Assembly (NCBI GenBank): GCA_002087915.1 | Contig: LWDP01000097.1 | Location: 1-23,102, forward strand | Reading direction: 5' to 3' | DNA: 23,102 nt | Source of the DNA: Enterospora canceri | Taxonomy: Eukaryota; Microsporidia; Enterocytozoonidae | In this document: piece after piece, positions 1 to 8,580 of the stretch | Layout: every line of letters starts with the position of its first letter | Position numbering within the stretch: position 1 is the stretch's first letter | The notes under the pieces: generated by a model | What the model was told of the DNA's origin: nothing | Database searches by the model: none | What the model saw: the letters and a program-made list of their open reading frames with translations, nothing else | Program-made: the position numbers and the translations under genes

Positions 1-571
1 TCTTTTTATACGTCTCATACTTCGCTTTTAATCCAATAAATAAATGATTAGATGCAACAAATGCCCCATGGGCTTTTGTTATTCTCGTAGCATCCGACTT
101 ACCAACCTTGAAAATATACCTAAGATATGCTCTCCTTAAAAACGTAACCTGATCAAATAATGTATCTCTTCTTGTAATATATAAATTCACATCCAACATC
201 TGCATCAAACATTTGTACAATTGAACGTATATTTCTGTTCTTGTTTCGGATTTAATGCCATCATCGCCTTTGTTGTATCTATCTTCCAATAAATTAATCA
301 CCTCTGGTAATCTCTGAGACATGTATCCTAACTTGCCTGTTATACTGTTTTTAGTTGAATTATGCATCTTGTACTTGGAATCAAAAAATCGATATAATTT
401 CTCAAATTCAGCGTAACTCACTTCAAGCGGATCACTTTTAAAGGCACAAGAGTCTATTTCAATCATTTCCACCTCTTTTTTATACGTATCCCTGTGTTGA
501 ATGTACTCCCTCTCCTTATTTCTTATCCTTTCGAAATAGATAGCAGCTTTCACAGTAATTAAGTAGTTCAT
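1..571 (-). CDS. Hypothetical protein, 5' part, cut by window edge
   Basis: On the minus strand an ATG at 571 opens a frame of 190 codons that stays open to the left edge, so the C-terminus lies outside the window. The start is supported by a CCC box (TTAACCCAT) directly before the ATG, identical to that of the remodeller gene at 9714. The product begins MNYLITVKAAIYFERIRNKE and is mixed-charge and predicted helical, with Lys/Arg/Glu-rich stretches, a tract ITGKLGYMSQRLPEVINLLE near residue 70 and no signal peptide or membrane segment. I do not recognise a family. It is divergently arranged with the gene at 1096, with about 520 bp between the two start codons. That the frame is real rests on its length and on the start signal. 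Confidence 0.7.
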   Translation of the reverse strand, partial: MNYLITVKAAIYFERIRNKEREYIQHRDTYKKEVEMIEIDSCAFKSDPLEVSYAEFEKLYRFFDSKYKMHNSTKNSITGKLGYMSQRLPEVINLLEDRYNKGDDGIKSETRTEIYVQLYKCLMQMLDVNLYITRRDTLFDQVTFLRRAYLRYIFKVGKSDATRITKAHGAFVASNHLFIGLKAKYETYKK

Positions 572-580
572 ATGGGTTAA
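572..580 (-). promoter_or_regulatory. CCC start-site box of the left-edge gene
   Basis: TTAACCCAT lies immediately before the minus-strand ATG at 571. It matches the CCC-like signal found just upstream of many microsporidian start codons and recurs almost unchanged before 9714 and 16850 in this window. Confidence 0.6.
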
Positions 581-1090
581 TAATCAGCTACGCCGCAATA
601 TAATTCTTGATTTTTATAATAGAGAGCATAATCTTCTTGCAAAAAGATACCAACAGATCTCTACAGGCAACCAAATCATTATTTGCCTGAATCATTTCAT
701 GTTATTTGGTATTCGTGTAAGAAATTAGGTGTATTTTAGCATATAGCTGTAATCAAATAACAGTAACTCACAATATACCACCACAATTAGGCTGTTATAG
801 AATAATGGGGGCATTCTGTAACATAGATAATTTATTTTCTGCCTGAATTCCTCTTTTAGTTCGTTACTAATATTCTCTAAGTGGTATTTTAAAATAGCGT
901 TGTACTAGCTGATGAGATATTTCACCACGAAAAGTAATATAAAAACAAAGAACCAAAAATTTAATAGAAATACGATATTTCCACGCTTTGAATAACTGTA
1001 TTGAAGGAAAAGTGTTAAGTGACGATGTAAAATCATAAGGTTTGTATTATATTTTCAATATCAGACAGATATAAAATAGCATTTTCTATC
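581..1090. other. Divergent intergenic region
   Basis: AT-rich spacer between the divergent genes starting at 571 (-) and 1096 (+). I see no ORF, RNA gene or clear repeat. It presumably contains the promoters of both genes, but no motif other than the two CCC boxes at its ends can be named. Confidence 0.5.
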
Positions 1091-1095
1091 AACCC
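1091..1095 (+). promoter_or_regulatory. CCC start-site box
   Basis: AACCC abuts the ATG at 1096 with no spacer, in the context CTATCAACCCATG. It resembles the CCC boxes elsewhere in the window and supports the 1096 start over the later in-frame Met codon near 1168. Confidence 0.5.
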
Positions 1096-2073
1096 ATGTT
1101 ATTGCAATTGATCACACTAGTAAGGTGCTCATCATACTTCTCCAAATTGTTAAACGGAATCAATCAAATGGATGAATATTTCAAAGGAAGGCCAGAAGAT
1201 CCTGAAGAATTGGTTCAGCATGCTCGTATATTGAATAATTTACTTACGAATGAAATAGTAAGAGCAGAAATCAACAAAACAAAAGCAATGTGCGATAACC
1301 TAGAAAGACATGCAGATGCAGGATATCCAAATGAAGAAAGAATTACAGAAGCAATGCAATTGAAAGAACAAAAAGAAACGCTGTTGAAGCAAATTGATGG
1401 AATTAACATATTCAACATATATACCGTAAGGCTGTTGCGTGGAGAAACGACAGATAGTGAAATTGCAGAGAACCTGAAGTACATCACTAATATTGANGAT
1501 CCTGAAGAATTGGTTCAGCATGCTCGTATATTGAATAATTTACTTACGAATGAAATAGTAAGAGCAGAAATCAACAAAACAAAAGCAATGTGCGATAACC
1601 TAGAAAGACATGCAGATGCAGGATATCCAAATGAAGAAAGAATTACAGAAGCAATGCAATTGAAAGAACAAAAAGAAACGCTGTTGAAGCAAATTGATGG
1701 AATTAACATATTCAACATATATACCGTAAGGCTGTTGCGTGGAGAAACGACAGATAGTGAAATTGCAGAGAACCTGAAGTACATCACTAATATTGATCAC
1801 TATAAGAATATGACAATCGAGAATGTAAAAGAGTTGGATGATGAATTTGCAAGATATTGTGATACAAATGATGATGTATTGACAAATATAACAGAAGAAT
1901 TAGGTATAGTTGAAAAGAAAATCAAAGAATTCTATGGATACGAGAAAGTGATTCAACTGTATGAAATGAACGAAATCTATGAGAAAGAGAAGGAGTTTTA
2001 TGAAGGTTTGATTAAGAAATCTTCTGAGATCAAGGAAGAAATGATGGTTGGTACAGGTGCAAGAGAGAATTGA
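1096..2073 (+). CDS. Hypothetical coiled-coil-like protein
   Basis: An ATG preceded by a CCC box opens a frame that ends at 2073. The middle is artificially doubled by the contig overlap at N1497 (300 bases, in frame), so the true product is about 225 aa, not 325. After a short hydrophobic start (MLLQLITLV) it is highly charged and helical, rich in Glu/Lys, with probable coiled-coil segments such as ITEAMQLKEQKETLLKQIDG and a C-terminal ELGIVEKKIKEFYGYEKVIQ. I recognise no catalytic motif or family. The Met at about residue 25 (MDEYFKG) is an alternative start; the adjacent CCC box favours the first ATG. The next gene on this strand is the transposon's transposase. Function unknown. Confidence 0.75.
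   Translation: MLLQLITLVRCSSYFSKLLNGINQMDEYFKGRPEDPEELVQHARILNNLLTNEIVRAEINKTKAMCDNLERHADAGYPNEERITEAMQLKEQKETLLKQIDGINIFNIYTVRLLRGETTDSEIAENLKYITNIXDPEELVQHARILNNLLTNEIVRAEINKTKAMCDNLERHADAGYPNEERITEAMQLKEQKETLLKQIDGINIFNIYTVRLLRGETTDSEIAENLKYITNIDHYKNMTIENVKELDDEFARYCDTNDDVLTNITEELGIVEKKIKEFYGYEKVIQLYEMNEIYEKEKEFYEGLIKKSSEIKEEMMVGTGAREN
1198..1796. repeat. Assembly overlap at N1497
   Basis: Bases 1198-1496 are repeated as 1498-1796 with a single N between. This is an unmerged contig overlap inside the hypothetical gene; it adds exactly 100 codons and keeps the frame. Confidence 0.9.
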
Positions 2074-2828
2074 ATTGATGATTAACGTCTTTAAGTATGG
2101 ATTTGTAACAATCAATGAGATATGTTTTTGCCATGATCCGGTCCGCGTAGCGTCTTACGCATTGCTAGCAGAGCCTTTGACCCTTTTCCTTCCCTGGTGG
2201 GTCATCAGAGGTCTCGTTTGGAACCCTGCTCAGTGCCTCTGTCTGAGATGTTTCAGGCATGTTCAGTTTCGTTGTCTGATTCTTTCAACTAGTCTTGGCA
2301 TACTTTTGGTAAGAAATTTAGTAACATTGGATGATTATATGATGTGGCAAACTATACCATTTCCCCCTAGTTAATGACATATCTTCAGGTTAAGACAGTT
2401 TATACGTGTTTGATTGATTAATCTTCGTTTGTTTTTTACTAATCAGTAGTTTTGGTGTTTAAAGTAGTAAATTTATTGAAAACAATTGTGTAGGACAACT
2501 AGGAATTAGTGTGATTAATAGGTGTGGTGGATTAATTTTCCAATAAGACATAAGGTACTTGGGATAATGACTTGAAACAAACAGTAATCCTTCACATGAC
2601 AAATTATTTATGAGAGATGAGATGTCTAAAGAGGTATTAGACACCGTGGTTGAAAGTTAATAGAAAAAAGATCTATTATGCTACAAATCACATAATAAGA
2701 TGGTTTTGACCTTAATAAAACATTAAGAATAGTTTAAATCACTTGTAACGGTTATCAGATGAGCAACTGACTCCATAGATTCATCGTTGGAATGCAATAA
2801 GAGAAATTAATGAATAAATACCCTTAAC
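2074..2828. other. Intergenic region with a shared 34-nt element
   Basis: No credible gene. A frame reaching 2374 overlaps the end of the upstream gene and has no family resemblance. Bases 2137-2170 (TCCGGTCCGCGTAGCGT, then ATTGCTAGCA after a 7-base variable stretch) match 15130-15163 at 27 of 34 positions. Just downstream, TGACCC at 2178 can pair with GGGTCA ending at 2204. The GC content here rises well above the surroundings (about 2130-2290), which fits a structured RNA or part of a mobile element but proves neither. The rest is plain AT-rich sequence up to the transposon. Confidence 0.45.
2137..2170. repeat. First copy of the shared 34-nt element
   Basis: TCCGGTCCGCGTAGCGT followed by ATTGCTAGCA after 7 variable bases, matching 15130-15163. 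It starts 63 bases after the stop codon of the upstream gene. GCGTA at 2145 and TACGC at 2156 can pair in this copy but not in the other, so any conserved structure must use other pairings. Confidence 0.5.
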
Positions 2829-2830
2829 TA

Positions 2831-2860
2831 TAGTAGTGTGAAAAACTGCGTAAGTGTAAA
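2831..2860 (+). repeat. Left outer terminal repeat of the transposon
   Basis: 30 bp, from TAGTAGTG to AGTGTAAA, the perfect reverse complement of 4778-4807. The TA at 2829-2830 is the likely target duplication. Confidence 0.85.
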
Positions 2861-2899
2861 TTGAGGGTTCATTTTTCACAAAAACATTAGGGAAATCGA

Positions 2900-3498
2900 T
2901 TTTTTTGGACCTATAAACCTCTCAAAACGCAACCATGCAAAGAAATAAATACACAATAGAGTTTCTAGTGATAAAACAGACAACTATATTAACCTTATCC
3001 ATAACCTTATGTTTCCATGAGCAAGTTCATGATGTGAAAAACTGCGTAAGTGTTTAAATGTGGCTTTTAGGAGGTCATTAAATTAGATTTCATACATATT
3101 TAGGTAATATACACATTAATACGTCATTTCCCTCCATTTTCCTGAAAGTATTTGTTTGTTAATATTAACCCTCTATGAATAAGTTGCCTAAAACTATGNT
3201 TTTTTTGGACCTATAAACCTCTCAAAACGCAACCATGCAAAGAAATAAATACACAATAGAGTTTCTAGTGATAAAACAGACAACTATATTAACCTTATCC
3301 ATAACCTTATGTTTCCATGAGCAAGTTCATGATGTGAAAAACTGCGTAAGTGTTTAAATGTGGCTTTTAGGAGGTCATTAAATTAGATTTCATACATATT
3401 TAGGTAATATACACATTAATACGTCATTTCCCTCCATTTTCCTGAAAGTATTTGTTTGTTAATATTAACCCTCTATGAATAAGTTGCCTAAAACTATG
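2900..3498. repeat. Assembly overlap at N3199
   Basis: Bases 2900-3198 are repeated as 3200-3498. The overlap covers the left part of the transposon up to the first codons of the transposase, so the transposase start seen at 3175 is a duplicate of the one at 3475. Confidence 0.9.
3031..3054 (+). repeat. Left inner direct repeat of the transposon
   Basis: 24 bp starting GATGTGAAAAACTGCG, the perfect reverse complement of 4582-4605 and sharing the 20-base core of the outer repeat. It is repeated at 3331-3354 only because of the assembly overlap at N3199. Confidence 0.82.
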
Positions 3499-4472
3499 CT
3501 GTCGATCATCAATGATCCAGCAAATTGCAAGTTGTCAAATAGGACATTGGCAAAAATGTGCGGGTGTAGCGAGGGAGCTATCAGAAAGTACAGGGGCCAA
3601 AAATTTTTTGGGCGCGTTGGAAGGCCAAAAGCCTTGACAAAACGAGAAACCAATGTCATTTTGCGAAATTTCACGTCAGGTTACCTACAAACCAGTAGCG
3701 ATGGCGTGAAATTCGCAGCTGATATGTTTCAGAAAAAAATTGATGCCTCGTCAATTAGAAAAATGTTGAAGAGTAGCGGCTACAAGAGCTACAGAAAGTC
3801 AAAGGCCCCTGTACTTTCTGATAAGCACAAGAAACAACGACGAAAGTACTATAAGCTGTACAAATCGTACACTTATCAGGACTGGAAAAAATTCGTTTTT
3901 ACCGACGAGTCCACTTTCAGGATTGTGGGTGCAACTGGGGCCAGACCTACTACAAAGAACGACGTAGTCCGGCCCCTGAGCACCGTATAACCCGAACTAA
4001 GAAGTTTAGAGGTGGTGGCCTGATGGTTTGGGGATTCATTTCCGGGGCTGGAATTTTTAAGGTCTATCCTATCAGCGGTATGATGACCTCGGACAAATAC
4101 ATAAGTCTGATTAGGGATAAGGTTCTTGATGACCTCATTGTTTCCGGGGTAGACCTTAATTCCTCTGTCTTTATTCAAGACAATGCCTCCTGCCACAAGT
4201 CAAAAAAGACTACAAAGTGGTTCTCTGACTCCAACATTAAGCTTGGCTTTCATCCTGCACAGTCTCCAGACCTTAATCCAATTGAGTTTGTCTGGGGATG
4301 GCTTAAGAAACGGGTTAATCACCGGCAGCATGAGATCACCAATCGTGATGATTTGCTTCGGGTGATCCGGGATGAGGTTGGGAAAGTCCCTTCTAGTCTG
4401 ATTAGGAAACATTTCAGCAATCTTCCTGCTCGGTTGAAGAAGCTGAAGCGAAATAAGTATGACACCATTTAG
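3475..4472 (+). pseudogene. Tc1-type DD34E transposase, one frameshift
   Basis: Cut-and-paste transposase of the surrounding IR/DR element. The first frame (3475-3990) has an N-terminal helix-turn-helix (LSNRTLAKMCGCSEGAIRKY), the GRPKALTKRE hinge between the two DNA-binding subdomains, and the first catalytic Asp in FVFTDEST (about residue 144). The frame then ends, but the sequence continues in another frame from about 3942 (QTYYKERRS), through RGGGLMVWGF to the second Asp (IQDNASCH) and the Glu in SPDLNPIEFVW, with 34 residues between them, closing at 4472. A single-base indel near the GGGG run at 3937-3940 would account for the break. Either the copy is dead or a base is missing from the read; all catalytic residues survive. 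AATAAA follows the stop at 4480-4485. No CCC box precedes the start, unlike the resident genes. Confidence 0.87.
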
Positions 4473-4581
4473 GGGGTTGAATAAATAGTGATGTGATTTT
4501 GTTTTTTGAATATGCAGAATGGTGTAGTAGTATGTGGTAATGACTGTTTCACTAGTGTTTCAGCACATTAACGCTGCACTG

Positions 4582-4605
4582 AACACTTACGCAGTTTTTC
4601 ACATC
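4582..4605 (-). repeat. Right inner repeat of the transposon
   Basis: 24 bp ending in CGCAGTTTTTCACATC, the reverse complement of 3031-3054. It lies about 110 bp after the transposase stop and 198 bp inside the right outer repeat. Confidence 0.82.
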
Positions 4606-4628
4606 TTACATTGTCCCTAGGTACAGCG

Positions 4629-5227
4629 TTAAGGGTAATTTTTTACAAAAAACCTATCTTAATAAAGATGATGTAAATAATAGATGTATGTCTAAAAACA
4701 ATCTTTTCAGTATTAATACTCTAAGTAGAGACATATAGAGGGAAAAATGGGCTTTTGTTAGGGAAAATAGCCCATATTTTACACTTACGCAGTTTTTCAC
4801 ACTACTATATAAGAATAGTAAACTTATTCAGGTTTCATCACATTCATTTTGGTTAAATGGGTATGTTAACTGTCACACATTACATTGGTTGCTTACAAGT
4901 TGATATGTTGATAAACAAAGGTATGAANTTAAGGGTAATTTTTTACAAAAAACCTATCTTAATAAAGATGATGTAAATAATAGATGTATGTCTAAAAACA
5001 ATCTTTTCAGTATTAATACTCTAAGTAGAGACATATAGAGGGAAAAATGGGCTTTTGTTAGGGAAAATAGCCCATATTTTACACTTACGCAGTTTTTCAC
5101 ACTACTATATAAGAATAGTAAACTTATTCAGGTTTCATCACATTCATTTTGGTTAAATGGGTATGTTAACTGTCACACATTACATTGGTTGCTTACAAGT
5201 TGATATGTTGATAAACAAAGGTATGAA
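4629..5227. repeat. Assembly overlap at N4928
   Basis: Bases 4629-4927 are repeated as 4929-5227. The overlap covers the right end of the transposon and about 120 bp of flanking DNA. Confidence 0.9.
4778..4807 (-). repeat. Right outer terminal repeat of the transposon
   Basis: 30 bp, the perfect reverse complement of 2831-2860, followed by TA at 4808-4809. It appears again at about 5078-5107 through the overlap at N4928. Confidence 0.85.
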
Positions 5228-5376
5228 AGCAAATAAACAAACAGAACCCATCCGGGAACCATGATGAACAATCTAATAAACAGTCACACACATAGATCAC
5301 TCATATTGCATTATAGTTCGAGACATGCCCTACCAGCCGATCATGACAATTACTGGCTTTAGCATGCACGATAATC
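4810..5376. other. Intergenic region between transposon and kinase
   Basis: After collapsing the overlap at N4928, only about 270 bp separate the right end of the transposon from the kinase start. It is AT-rich, with no ORF or RNA gene. A short frame from the ATG at 5342 (35 codons, repeated at 5642) overlaps the kinase start out of frame and would act as an upstream ORF if transcribed. Confidence 0.45.
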
Positions 5377-5928
5377 ATGTTGAGTACAGTGTTCATGATT
5401 CAGGCTATACGAAGTGTCGATTTTGTGTCAGAAAATACGATCAAATGTGAATATTATGAATCCATCAAAAAGGATGGTAAAATAGAAGATGTCTATGATT
5501 TTATAGCCAATGAACTATCACCATTTCACATTGCCAATCAAGTAGAGCTGCTTAAGCTAAACAAAAAGAGGTTGCCTATTTCATTTATCTCTGAGAATTA
5601 CAATGCAGTGGTATTGAAATATGAACATNCTACCAGCCGATCATGACAATTACTGGCTTTAGCATGCACGATAATCATGTTGAGTACAGTGTTCATGATT
5701 CAGGCTATACGAAGTGTCGATTTTGTGTCAGAAAATACGATCAAATGTGAATATTATGAATCCATCAAAAAGGATGGTAAAATAGAAGATGTCTATGATT
5801 TTATAGCCAATGAACTATCACCATTTCACATTGCCAATCAAGTAGAGCTGCTTAAGCTAAACAAAAAGAGGTTGCCTATTTCATTTATCTCTGAGAATTA
5901 CAATGCAGTGGTATTGAAATATGAACAT
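5330..5928. repeat. Assembly overlap at N5629
   Basis: Bases 5330-5628 are repeated as 5630-5928, covering the upstream region and the first 84 codons of the kinase. Confidence 0.9.
5377..5628 (+). other. Duplicate 5' end of the kinase gene (assembly artefact)
   Basis: Identical to 5677-5928. It is the end of one contig repeated at the start of the next (N5629), not a second kinase gene or a truncated paralogue. Confidence 0.9.
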
Positions 5929-7014
5929 CAAGGTAAGAAATTGGCTATAAAATACGTAAAACATAGAAGAATAGACAGCAATCATCCAAACGAATTGCAC
6001 TGTACCAAAAAGATGCAAGAGAAAGAATACAAGAACCTGGTTAGAATTTACCATGTAGAAACAAGAGGAATCACGCATACAAAATACAATCATGTAGTAA
6101 TTTACGCAATGGAGTATTTAAATACGAATGTAAATGGATACTGCTACAATGATGAAAAGAGAATTGTTGAGTATACAAAGGACATATTGACTGGATTGAA
6201 CAACCTATATGAGGAAAAATGGGTTCATCTAGATCTCAAACCATACAATACAGCTGCAAAAGTAACAAAAAACGAGCGGATATACAAAATAATTGATTAC
6301 GGAAATGCAATGAAAATACCTGAAAAAGAAACAAGAATTTATACAGGGAAAGGATATGGAACACCAGGCTATATGGATCCACAATCTCAGTTAAAGGGTG
6401 AGTATGGCCATTATTGTGACATATGGGCATTGGGTGTTTCATTGTTAGATTTAGGAATACTGAATAGCAGAAGTACTGAGAATGAAGTATTCAAAATACT
6501 GGAGCAAAAGGAGAATACCAAGAAGTTCCATGAATTCATTCGTTTTAGGAAACGGGTTTCAATAGAATGCAGGCATTTTGTGTGGATGTGCATGCAAGAA
6601 AATGAGAGAGAAAGACCAAGTGCAAGTGAGNCAAGAATTTATACAGGGAAAGGATATGGAACACCAGGCTATATGGATCCACAATCTCAGTTAAAGGGTG
6701 AGTATGGCCATTATTGTGACATATGGGCATTGGGTGTTTCATTGTTAGATTTAGGAATACTGAATAGCAGAAGTACTGAGAATGAAGTATTCAAAATACT
6801 GGAGCAAAAGGAGAATACCAAGAAGTTCCATGAATTCATTCGTTTTAGGAAACGGGTTTCAATAGAATGCAGGCATTTTGTGTGGATGTGCATGCAAGAA
6901 AATGAGAGAGAAAGACCAAGTGCAAGTGAGCTGTTAGAACATCCATTTATTACGAATAAGAAATTGGAAAATATTGAAATGCACATAACTCACATGCTTA
7001 AAATATGTGAATAA
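5677..7014 (+). CDS. Divergent serine/threonine-type protein kinase
   Basis: Protein kinase fold, about 345 aa once the in-frame overlap at N6631 is removed. Visible motifs: the ATP-anchoring lysine in KKLAIKYV (about K92), the hinge-proximal VIYAMEYL, a catalytic loop HLDLKPYN (about 184-191, HRD changed to HLD but Asp, Lys and Asn kept), a metal-binding DYG (207-209) in place of DFG, an activation-segment end GTPGYMDPQ (APE replaced), CDIWALGVSLLDLG and the final ERPSASELLEHPF. The glycine-rich loop is not recognisable; the first 75 residues are unlike known kinases. All residues essential for phosphotransfer remain, so activity is likely; subfamily and substrate are unknown. No CCC box adjoins the ATG; Met7 is a possible alternative start. 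AATAAA overlaps the stop codon (7010-7015), and the convergent membrane-protein gene ends 75 bp away. Confidence 0.85.
   Translation: MLSTVFMIQAIRSVDFVSENTIKCEYYESIKKDGKIEDVYDFIANELSPFHIANQVELLKLNKKRLPISFISENYNAVVLKYEHQGKKLAIKYVKHRRIDSNHPNELHCTKKMQEKEYKNLVRIYHVETRGITHTKYNHVVIYAMEYLNTNVNGYCYNDEKRIVEYTKDILTGLNNLYEEKWVHLDLKPYNTAAKVTKNERIYKIIDYGNAMKIPEKETRIYTGKGYGTPGYMDPQSQLKGEYGHYCDIWALGVSLLDLGILNSRSTENEVFKILEQKENTKKFHEFIRFRKRVSIECRHFVWMCMQENERERPSASEXRIYTGKGYGTPGYMDPQSQLKGEYGHYCDIWALGVSLLDLGILNSRSTENEVFKILEQKENTKKFHEFIRFRKRVSIECRHFVWMCMQENERERPSASELLEHPFITNKKLENIEMHITHMLKICE
6332..6930. repeat. Assembly overlap at N6631
   Basis: Bases 6332-6630 are repeated as 6632-6930. The C-lobe of the kinase from TRIYTGKGYG to RPSASE therefore appears twice in the raw translation; this is not a tandem kinase domain. 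Confidence 0.9.
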
Positions 7015-7089
7015 ATAGACTTTATAGATACGTTTATAAGATCAGGTATTCAGATGTGTAATTTGACCTGATTGATAAAATGCTTTTAT

Positions 7090-8337
7090 TTACAGCTTAC
7101 GACGTTTCTTTTTGTTCTTCTTTGTGAGCAGATCCTTCAAACCCAAATCCAATATGTGATATTCTTGCCACACTACATACGCTGCATACGCAGTGTATAT
7201 AGCTTCAGTAATTAATCCAATATCAAATCTAGTGTACGTTGAGCCTATTGCTATGAATTCCAGTACTAATAGTGCAATTAAAATTGCTTCAAGAATGAGT
7301 ATCAGAGCAATGGTCACCTTTCTTTGTGTTTTTGATTCTTCGTTGATCTTGTATGTAACACTGATTAACAACACACCTTCCAATACCAAGTTAATCCATA
7401 AAGATATTTGGTATCCAGTGTATCCAATGATAGATGTAGCAACCACCAATGAATCAATTGCGTCTTGTGGTATTCTAAGAGAATATAAGCTTAAAAGTCG
7501 AATGATTGTGTTAGAAAGAATGATCAGGTATCCGAGACATAGTGCTGTGAGTCTATTCCTCTTTCGGTATGCATCAATTAGTTTTTGGTTTCTTGTTAGT
7601 GTTGATATGTAGCCTGTTGATACAAATCCAATTCTTTTGTAAAATGTTAGTAGAAATACTGATTCTGATGCAACTGCTACAAATAGAAGTATGTAGAATA
7701 CTAGACACCCTACGTGATCTGCTTTTAGCAACTCAAACAGTGTCTGTATGGATAGCAGTATAATTGCAGTAAGAAATAGCATCAATATAACTATTGTGTT
7801 TCTAAACACATCAACATCTTTTTTGAGTAGCGTATAAGTTAGACATACAAAGAAAATTGTGTTGAGTAGTAGCAGCCTTTCAAGTCCGAGAGCTAAGAAA
7901 AATCGTTTTTCAGGTGTCAAGTCTTTTCCTAAGCAAAACCTAATAGCGAATAGCATTGCGTTCTTGAAGATAAGAGCCCACCNTAGAAGTATGTAGAATA
8001 CTAGACACCCTACGTGATCTGCTTTTAGCAACTCAAACAGTGTCTGTATGGATAGCAGTATAATTGCAGTAAGAAATAGCATCAATATAACTATTGTGTT
8101 TCTAAACACATCAACATCTTTTTTGAGTAGCGTATAAGTTAGACATACAAAGAAAATTGTGTTGAGTAGTAGCAGCCTTTCAAGTCCGAGAGCTAAGAAA
8201 AATCGTTTTTCAGGTGTCAAGTCTTTTCCTAAGCAAAACCTAATAGCGAATAGCATTGCGTTCTTGAAGATAAGAGCCCACCTATGCCATTCAACTCTGT
8301 AGTTAACTTCTTTCTGTATTCCTAGAACACGTCTCAT
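7090..8337 (-). CDS. Multi-pass membrane protein, function unknown
   Basis: About 315 aa after removing the overlap at N7983. The frame is open further upstream to 8487, but only through a TTG codon; the first ATG is at 8337 (MRRVLGIQKE), which I take as the start. Seven or eight hydrophobic helices are visible, roughly at residues 20-37, 46-71, 80-104, 109-133, 163-187, 196-228 (perhaps two), 240-268 and 273-290. There is no cleavable signal peptide. The tail KKNKKKRRKL is strongly basic and probably cytosolic by the positive-inside rule. No transporter or receptor motif is recognisable. The gene converges on the kinase gene (75 bp apart) and diverges from the eIF3c-like gene (243 bp). Only CCT, not a full CCC box, precedes the ATG. 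Confidence 0.75.
   Translation of the reverse strand: MRRVLGIQKEVNYRVEWHRWALIFKNAMLFAIRFCLGKDLTPEKRFFLALGLERLLLLNTIFFVCLTYTLLKKDVDVFRNTIVILMLFLTAIILLSIQTLFELLKADHVGCLVFYILLXWALIFKNAMLFAIRFCLGKDLTPEKRFFLALGLERLLLLNTIFFVCLTYTLLKKDVDVFRNTIVILMLFLTAIILLSIQTLFELLKADHVGCLVFYILLFVAVASESVFLLTFYKRIGFVSTGYISTLTRNQKLIDAYRKRNRLTALCLGYLIILSNTIIRLLSLYSLRIPQDAIDSLVVATSIIGYTGYQISLWINLVLEGVLLISVTYKINEESKTQRKVTIALILILEAILIALLVLEFIAIGSTYTRFDIGLITEAIYTAYAAYVVWQEYHILDLGLKDLLTKKNKKKRRKL
7684..8282. repeat. Assembly overlap at N7983
   Basis: Bases 7684-7982 are repeated as 7984-8282. It doubles 100 codons of the membrane protein (three predicted helices) in frame. Confidence 0.9.
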
Positions 8338-8570
8338 AGGACAATACAATGTATGGATTAAATTATACGTTATTAATGAGCATAACAGTAGTAAATATTT
8401 TGAATATTTGTAAATATATGGGTTATTCAGGTTAGATTTTATAAAACCGTATAAGAAAAGTGAAAATGTGGAACAGTGGATAGGCAAATGATTTTTAAAT
8501 GGTGTACAATGTATAAATATGCACTAGGTTACCACCTTCATGCTTTGAGCATTACGTTTAACAAATTATT

Positions 8571-8580
8571 AGACCCTAAA
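8571..8580 (+). promoter_or_regulatory. CCC start-site box
   Basis: AGACCCTAAA directly precedes the ATG at 8581. It decides the start: the frame is open upstream to 8476 but only from a GTG codon. Confidence 0.6.

Larger units (their letters stand above)
2831..4807 (+). mobile_element. Tc1/mariner transposon with IR/DR termini
   Basis: A complete element bounded by perfect 30-bp inverted repeats at 2831-2860 and 4778-4807, each flanked by a TA dinucleotide (2829-2830 and 4808-4809), the usual Tc1/mariner target duplication. A second, inner copy of the repeat core (TGTGAAAAACTGCGTAAGTG) lies at 3031-3054 on the left and inverted at 4582-4605 on the right, 196 and 198 bp inside the outer copies. 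This is the IR/DR arrangement known from Sleeping Beauty-like elements, in which each end carries two transposase-binding sites. It encodes one transposase (3475-4472). With the overlap at N3199 removed, the element is about 1677 bp, typical for the family. The second overlap (N4928) repeats the right end, so the outer repeat also appears near 5078-5107; that copy is not a separate insertion. Confidence 0.88.

Noticed and set aside
2048..2374. 108-codon frame after the first hypothetical gene
   Set aside because: It starts inside that gene in another frame, has no family features and runs through the GC-rich 34-nt element region.
5377..5646. A second, truncated kinase gene upstream of the kinase
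   Set aside because: It is base-for-base identical to the start of the real gene and ends at an N; it is a contig overlap.
8338..8487. Longer N-terminus for the membrane protein
   Set aside because: It would need a TTG start; the first ATG on that strand is at 8337.
8476..8580. Longer N-terminus for the eIF3c-like gene
   Set aside because: The extension begins with GTG, not ATG, and the CCC box is at 8571-8580 just before the ATG at 8581.
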